64,000 nucleotides of DNA from Orientallactaga sibirica (lineage: Eukaryota > Chordata > Mammalia > Rodentia > Dipodidae), in assembly GCA_036365145.1 (NCBI GenBank), contig JAEOAD010000001.1:99049501-99113500 (forward strand). Reading direction: 5' to 3'. The notes beneath the pieces were generated by a model. The model was not told the origin of the DNA and searched no databases. It worked only from the letters and a program-made list of their open reading frames with translations. Positions 58,276-64,000 of the stretch are shown here, piece after piece. The position numbers and the translations under genes were made by a program. Every line of letters starts with the position of its first letter. The stretch's first letter is position 1.

Positions 58276-58685
58276 ACAAGATAAAATGGTAAGATTAAAA
58301 TAATAATAATAATAAAAGAAAATGAGAGAAGCCTCAAAAGAGAGATAAATGAATTGAAGTTGAGTCAACAAATACAGGATTTCAATGACCATCTTATCAA
58401 GCTTAATAAAGACATGATCAAGTGCAAGAATGAATTACAGGTAGCATGAAAAAAATCAGACCTCAAACTGAAATCATCCCTCAAAAAAGAAATGGACATG
58501 GTGCAAAATAACACAACGGAAAACAAAACAAAACAAACAAACAAACAACAACAACAAAAAACTAATAGAGCTTTTTAAAAAACCTCTCTAGAACCCCTCA
58601 CTAGCAGAGTCTGTCATGTGGAATACAGAACTTGTGAGCTGTAAGACAAGACAGAAGAAATTGAACAGGAGTCCAAAAGCATTGC
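58276..58685 (+). pseudogene. L1 ORF1 coiled-coil region
   Basis: Plus-strand translation is rich in Lys, Glu, Leu and Gln with heptad-like spacing (ENERSLKREINELKLSQQIQDFNDHL-type; NKDMIKCKNELQ). This is typical of the L1 ORF1p coiled coil. Stops break it. It ends abruptly where ORF2 sequence begins at about 58686. Confidence 0.65.
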
Positions 58686-59640
58686 TTAGTAGAATTAATA
58701 TTGTGAAAATGGCAATTTTACTAAAATCAGTACACAGATTTAATGCAATACCAATAAAAATTCAACATTATTCCTCACAGAAATAGAAAAACAAATGATC
58801 TCAAAATTCATACGGAATGGCAGCAGACCTCAGATACACAAATATATCCTCAGCAAAGGAAACACCCCTGGAGGTATCATGGAAATCCAATATAAAGCTA
58901 TATTCCAAAGCCATAGTAACAAAAACAGCATGGTACTGGCATAAAAACAGAAATATAGACCAATGGAACCAAATTGAAGATCTGTATGTTAGGTCAAATA
59001 ACTACAGCTACTTGATCTTTGACAAAGGTGTCAATAACATACACTGGAGAAAAGTTTTCATCCTCAACAAATAGTGCTAGACAAATTGGATAACCATATG
59101 TAGAAAAATGAAACTAGACCCACTCACATCACTATGCACAAAAATCAAGTCCAAGTGGATTAAAGACCTCAATATAAGACTGGGAATACTTCTCCTACTT
59201 GTAGAAAAAATAGGAGGAAATCACTGTGACATAGGAGTGGGGAGAAACTTCCTGAACAAAACACCAGTGCCCTCCACTATGGAAATCAATATGCAGATTC
59301 CTGAAAAGGATGAACATAGAGCTACCAACAGACCCTGATATTCAAGTACTGGGTGTTTATTTACTCAACCATGATTATAGCTGTTCAACTCATAATAGCT
59401 AAGAACTGGAATCAACCTAGGTGCCCATCAATGAATGAATGGATAATAAACTTGTGGTACATTTAAACAATGTAATTTTACTCAGGACTAAGAAAAAAAA
59501 ATAGTACAATGAAATTTGTAGAAAAATGGGCAGACTTGGAACAGATCACACTCAGTGAACTCACACAATCACAGAAAGACAAAGGTTGCATGGTCTCACT
59601 CACCTGTGGTTCCTATCCTGGACCAGCTTGACTTGCTAAC
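58686..59640 (+). pseudogene. L1 ORF2 C-terminal third, broken
   Basis: Recognisable ORF2 order: 'agaattaatattgtgaaaat', 'aaaacagcatggtactggca', 'tagaccaatggaacc', 'actggaatcaacctagg', ending with the counterpart of 56.7 kb ('gaacagatcacactcagtga'). The frame shifts several times; the longest pieces are 58817-59074 and 59108-59338. It is fused directly to ORF1 sequence upstream, so ORF1's C-terminus and most of ORF2 are missing. Confidence 0.85.
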
Positions 59641-60003
59641 ATACCTGACACAAAACTCAAGGCTCAGTCAAGACAGGTGGAAGGATTTGGGGAGAGGGGA
59701 GGAGAATGTGGAGGAAAACAAACACAAAGCTACATCCAAAATGGACTCATACCATAGAAACCTTTATCCTTTAAGATAGACTAATAGATATAATCCTTAA
59801 CAAGAGTAAGGGGGGAGCACCTGAAAGAAAGAGCCCTGGAGAAGATGGGATGAGGCCTATTACTATTATTATTTTTGTCTCCAGCCTGTAACTCCTAGAA
59901 CCAGAAATTGGTTGCTACCAATAATGAACTGTTAATTGATCAGAGACACCTACAAATTCCCCCAAATAAGACTGGTTCTGTCAAAGCACTTGATTACCCT
60001 ACT
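59641..60003 (+). mobile_element. L1 3' UTR, first part
   Basis: Corresponds to 56.8-57.3 kb of the inserted copy (shared 'cctgtaactcctagaacc'-like and 'atcagagacacctacaa' blocks). It is interrupted at 60003 by an ERVK insertion. Confidence 0.75.
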
Positions 60004-60625
60004 TGTATGGCACAATGCAGGACTGGCCCTAGCCAGACCACATGCTAAAAGAAACCAGGCCACACCCCTCGGGTTTTCTCACTAGAATGGCAGGTAGTCA
60101 ATGACAGGTAAGACTCCATGAGATGAGGCAACCTAAGACAGGCACCATCACATGTGATGATCCCTTGGGGCCTGGGTTCAACAATGGCTTGACAAAGAAC
60201 CATGCCTCCCAGGGTTGCTAATAACAAAAGCAAAAAGGAGGATATGTATCGCACAATGCAGGTCTGGCCTAGCCAGACCACATGTCAGAAGAAACCAGGA
60301 AGTGGCTTCTGTGAACATGGCGTCCTGCGCAGGCCTAGAATGACAACAGCTACAGTCCCATGCTTGAGAGAAGCCTGCTATGAGATGATATGTCTGGAGA
60401 CAGGCTGTCATTGGTCACAAAAAGGGGACCACCCCATACAATGATTGGCCAGCCAAACCCCTTAAAATCCCCTACACTTCCTTGAATGAATGTATTTGCA
60501 GCAGCTTGCCCTCTGCTGCTTCCACCCAACTCCCAGAGTCTGTGTTGTGACTCCGCACCTCTCACCCCCAACTCAGCAGAGACCCTGGCATCCCTCCTGG
60601 GATGGCCCTAGGGGGGACCCCAACA
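60004..60625 (+). mobile_element. ERVK provirus, internally deleted
   Basis: A 6 bp target duplication, cctact, lies exactly at 59998-60003 and 60626-60631. Inside are a 55 bp start of the 5' LTR (60004-60058, 'tgtatggcacaatgcagg'), about 186 bp of internal sequence ending in a purine-rich tract (gcaaaaaggagg), and a complete 381 bp 3' LTR. Most of the 5' LTR, the primer site and all coding genes are gone. The element sits in an L1 3' UTR. Confidence 0.88.
60245..60625 (+). repeat. ERVK 3' LTR
   Basis: Starts tgtatcgcacaatgcagg and ends gggggaccccaaca. A CCAAT-type box (tgattggccag) lies at about 60441, and a TATA-like 'ccttaaaatcc' follows about 20 bp on. Same family as the solo LTR at 53121-53502. 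Confidence 0.87.
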
Positions 60626-60631
60626 CCTACT

Positions 60632-61432
60632 GAGACAAAAGGTAAGACCCTATTGGTGAAGACACCCTATGCTGTGGGCACACAGTATGGAGAGACATGG
60701 CTGGAATCCTGAAGAGAGCCAGTCCCCAGATATTCCGATTAGTGCTCCATGAGCTACTGGGGGAAAGGGGCCAAAAATGATCTGTGCAAGCAGTGGTCTA
60801 AGTTACTCAGAAGCAAAAACCCTGACAGGATGTACATGCCAGTGCAATAGTGGCACACAGCCTTAATGGGTAACCAATTGCTTTCTGATTGGCTGAGATC
60901 CTCTCAGTGTAAAGAAACCCATATCTGGAATTGGGAACCAGATCAGAATCCTATGGAGACAAAGATTATGCTCTCCAGTGTCAAGCTCTCACTAGTTTTT
61001 GGCTAAAGGAGTGGTTACATACATCAAATTCTTCCTAAATTTATAATGCTTATCCCATTTAAACTATGCTAATTTCACTCTTTGTTGGAAAATCTGTTTT
61101 TCTTTTTCAGAAAGTAGTGACACCAAAGGAGATAAACTCCCATTACACTTCAGCCCAGCCCCAGCTGAAACCACAGAAGAATTGGGGAGATGATCAAGAA
61201 TGCTGCTTCCATGCTGAACCTGACATTCAGCACCAGGGTAAAGGAGACAGACCCTGTAGATACTCAACACTTACTGAAGCAGAGATCTGGAAGCTCCTAT
61301 GAGCTCATCACTGAAGTACTTAAAACACATCCAACACGGCTCAACAAATTTTGGAGAAGAGTTGGCAGAAAGATTGTAAGAGCCACATGTTGATAAAACA
61401 TGCCCAGTGGCATTGCATCCCCCTGCCAAAAA

Positions 61433-61488
<56 letters not shown>

Positions 61489-61670
61489 AAAAGAAAACCT
61501 AACTGCTGCTCCCACAATGCATAACCCATTATCCCATGGGGTATACCTGCAACCGCACTGAGGAGAATCACCAGAGGAATGGGGCCAGGGATGAGGGAAA
61601 AGAGAGTACTAACAAATGATGTATCCATACAAAGTATGTCTTTAATAAAAAAATAATACACAGATAAAAA
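60632..61670 (+). mobile_element. L1 3' UTR, second part and A-tail
   Basis: Resumes the L1 3' UTR after the ERVK ('aaggtaagaccctattggtg', 'cacacagccttaatgggtaac', 'agccccagctgaaacc'). A GAAA microsatellite lies within it (61434-61495). It ends 'tctttaataaaaaaataata' with an A-rich tail. Confidence 0.8.
61434..61495. repeat. (GAAA)n microsatellite
   Basis: About 15 GAAA units inside an L1 3' UTR rather than at a SINE tail. Confidence 0.95.
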
Positions 61671-61784
61671 CAAAAAAGACCCAACTGAACCTACATCCAA
61701 ACAAATTCTCCTAATTTCTTTTTCCAGTAATTGGTTACTTTTGCATCTATTAATTATTGATAATTTAGGATTGGTTTTTGTGTA

Positions 61785-62060
61785 TTGATTTTTGTTGCTG
61801 AACAGAAGTAACTTAAAGGAGCAAGGGTTTATTTTTAGCTTACATTTTCACAGGATATATACCATCATGGTGAGGAAGGCATGAACGTGCTGGTGACATT
61901 CAATCTGCAGTCAGAAATCTGAGAATGATAAATGCCTTTGATCAACTTTTTCCTATATATACAGTCCAGGACCCTCACCATGGAATGATGCTGCCCACAT
62001 TTATGGGGAGTCTTTCTACCTCACTTATAACCTAATATAGATATTTACTCACATATTTAT
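61785..62060 (-). repeat. Old MaLR-like LTR
   Basis: Antisense order of a MaLR LTR 3' half: 'gaacagaagtaacttaaagg', 'caagggtttatttttagc', 'catcatggtgaggaaggc'. It then runs into less certain sequence. Confidence 0.5.
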
Positions 62061-62064
62061 TTCC

Positions 62065-63085
62065 ATTGTTATATTACATCCCATTAAGTTTACATGATTT
62101 ACTATCATATTTTATCTTTAAGAAAAAACAAGATTTCTCGACGCCAGGTCCAAAAAAACCCCAAATTTCACTCTGCCTCTCCCATATGAATAGCATTTCT
62201 TCTGATGACTGACAAGAAGCTAGAAAATCAATGGCTAAAGATATTGACTTGTAGTTTTCTCTGTTGTCAGGTTGCCAACACTGTTCCAAAGGCAAGATGG
62301 GAATAAACAGACACAGAAAGATGAAGCTGAATGTCTAAGGTCAGGGTCTCAGAAGCTCACATTTGGATTATAGTCTGCCCTTGGATATGAGAACTGGCTA
62401 GAGTCACAAAAGAAGAACTGAGTTCTGGCCAAAAGAATTATTTTGGAACTGGAAGGAAATAAAGTAGAACCATTAGACCTTAAATATAGGGTGGTAGTTA
62501 GTAAACTTTTCTGATGGAGAATTAATAAGATGCACAGAAAACTAGTTATTTACTACATGGAGTTCCTGCATAGGGTCACTGGACACATTTTAAGTGAGCA
62601 GTAGAACAGAACACACTATCCAAATTAGTAGTCTCATCTCTCCAGGATGTTGTCACAAACTAAAATAAGATTTATATACATTTCAAAAGCTGCATATCCT
62701 AGGAAATGGCTAACAAATTTTTAAATAATCAAGGCCTCTGAGAGAGAAATCTGAAGGCAAAAAATAAAATAAAATAAAATAAAATAAATATCAATTTGAA
62801 ATGAAGGGATTAATCCAAAAATGATTTTTATGCTGATTGCGATGTTAAAATTAATAAGAAGAGTTAAAGCTTCCTAAATATTACAATAGGCCACATATGA
62901 TGGTTTTCATGCTATGAATAAAAATAAATTTAAAGTAAGTATCCTCATCCCTGTGTTTATTCCACCATCTTTTGCCTAGACCCTCCCATACTTTCCTTTA
63001 GCTAATAGTAGGCCATGATTCTTGCTTCCCAAAGAATATGTTAAGCTATTGCAAAACATCCAGAGAAACAGGCAATTCCACATCT
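62065..63085. other. No recognisable feature
   Basis: AT-rich DNA with a short AAAAT run (62761-62787). No repeat family named. Confidence 0.4.
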
Positions 63086-63092
63086 GACCTTC

Positions 63093-63788
63093 TGTTGCAG
63101 TCAGGTTCGCATTGCTGGCAGAAATCACCCAACTAAGAGCAGCTTGTGGGAAAAAAAGAGGTTTATTTTGGCTTACAGGCTCGAGGGGGAAGCTCCATGA
63201 TGGCAGGAAAAGCAATGGCATGAGCAGAGGAGGTTGGACTTCACTCTCTGGTCAACATAAGGTGGACAACAGCAACAGGATTATTTCTGTTATTATGGCT
63301 CAGTTAAAAGACCTTGGATTATGGGGCCATATGAACATCATTGGAATTGATAAAAACTATGGGGATTTTTAAAGTTGCATGCATGCATTGCATTTTACAT
63401 CATGTACGGTTATCAGTTTATGGGGGCCAGGGGCAGAGAGTGGTGGTTTGATTCAGGTGTCCCCCATAAACTTAAGTGTTCTGAATGCTAGGTTCCCAGC
63501 TGATGTCAATTTGGGAATTAACACCTCCTGGAGGCAGAGTATTGTTGGGGGCAGGCTTATGGGTATTATAGGCAGCTTCCCCTTGCCAGTGTTTGGTACA
63601 CTCTCCTGTTTGCTGTTGTCCACCTTATGTTGACCAGAGAATGATGTCCACCCTCTGCTCATGTCATCATTTTTCCTGCCATCATGGAGCTTCCCCCTTG
63701 AGCCTGTAAGCCAAAATAAACCTCTTTTTTCCCACAAGCTGCTCTTAGTTGGGGGATTTCTGCCAGCAATGCGAACCTGACTGCAACA
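63093..63788 (+). mobile_element. MaLR insertion with inverted LTR ends
   Basis: A perfect 5 bp duplication, ccttc, lies at 63088-63092 and 63789-63793. The left part (63093-63280, 188 bp) is the 3' end of the LTR in minus orientation, starting exactly at its terminus (tgttgcagtcagg). Then comes about 158 bp of internal sequence in plus orientation ending in the polypurine tract (tgggggccaggggcag). A near-complete LTR in plus orientation (about 63439-63788) follows, ending 'ctgactgcaaca'. Both outer ends are thus the same LTR terminus, and the unit lies inside one target duplication. The two LTR arms differ by roughly 5% by eye. No coding sequence. Confidence 0.85.
63439..63788 (+). repeat. 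MaLR 3' LTR
   Basis: About 350 bp. The start is slightly altered (ag instead of tg before tggtggtttg). AATAAA lies at 63715-63720. Same family as the reversed LTR at 39307-39652. Confidence 0.85.
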
Positions 63789-63835
63789 CCTTCCCACACT
63801 CCTTGCATTTCTGTATGAATATTTTTATTCTTTAA

Positions 63836-64000
63836 TAAATTTTATTTGTCTTTATTTATTTATTTGAGATTGAGAGAGAGATGGAATGGGTGCTCCAGCC
63901 ACTGCAAACAAACTCCAGACGCATGCACTACCTTGTGCATCTGGCTTATGTGGGTCCCAGGGAATTGAACCGGGGTCTTTTGGCTTTGCAGGCAAGAGCC
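63836..64000 (-). mobile_element. ID-type SINE, cut by the window edge
   Basis: Minus-strand copy: poly-T and GA-rich tail at the left, then 'cactgcaaacaaactccaga' and 'ggaattgaaccggggtcttt'. The head lies beyond the right edge. Confidence 0.88.

Overview
The window is a 64 kb piece of gene-poor, AT-rich mammalian nuclear DNA. I find no host protein-coding exon, rRNA, tRNA or snRNA gene that I can support. Almost everything recognisable is transposable-element sequence. The SINEs point to a rodent. One type is B1-like. The other, more abundant type has a tRNA/ID-like head (a 'ctggagagatggcttag' start) joined to a body ending in a CT-rich run and an (AAAT)n tail. This combination, with MaLR, ERVK and L1 families that are rodent-like but not mouse or rat, fits a jerboa-type rodent (Dipodidae, perhaps Jaculus). 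That assignment is inference from remembered family character, not from a search.

Layout. 1-4.4 kb: a minus-strand L1 (ORF2, ORF1 and probable 5' UTR), broken and carrying a B1, an ID-type SINE and a solo MaLR LTR. 4.5-13.6 kb: mostly unrecognised single-copy-looking DNA with a few SINEs, an old MaLR LTR and an L1 3' end. 13.67-15.85 kb: a complete 2,000 bp LTR-internal-LTR MaLR element with nearly identical LTRs, lying between two perfect 90 bp direct repeats. 16-28 kb: SINE-rich DNA with an older MaLR LTR and faint MIR fragments. 27.9-28.8 kb: an L1 3' end with 5' inversion, followed by a SINE that landed at the same target. 29.8-36.1 kb: a very old plus-strand L1 ORF2 broken up by younger L1, SINE and MaLR pieces. 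37.7-41.3 kb: SINEs and two MaLR LTR pieces. 42.18-44.47 kb: a 2.3 kb head-to-head inverted pair of L1 3' ends. 44.5-46.6 kb: an old L1 fragment, a SINE with a 240 bp polypyrimidine tail and a nested SINE pair. 46.6-55.4 kb: mostly unrecognised DNA with one ERVK solo LTR, L2 and MIR fragments. 55.4-61.7 kb: a composite plus-strand L1 with a monomer-type 5' UTR, interrupted by a second L1 3' end and later by an internally deleted ERVK provirus. 63.1-63.8 kb: a MaLR insertion whose two outer ends are both the same (U5) LTR end. A SINE runs off the right edge.

The parts do not form a pathway. The window is a layered insertion record: L2, MIR and L1M oldest, then MaLR and rodent L1 families, then SINEs and a few young LTR elements. 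The most unusual items are the 90 bp flanking duplication around the young MaLR, the palindrome-ended MaLR at 63.1-63.8 kb, the inverted L1 pair, and the monomeric L1 promoter. I did not find an undescribed defence, metabolic or regulatory system, and I do not think the sequence supports claiming one. Percent identities are by-eye estimates.
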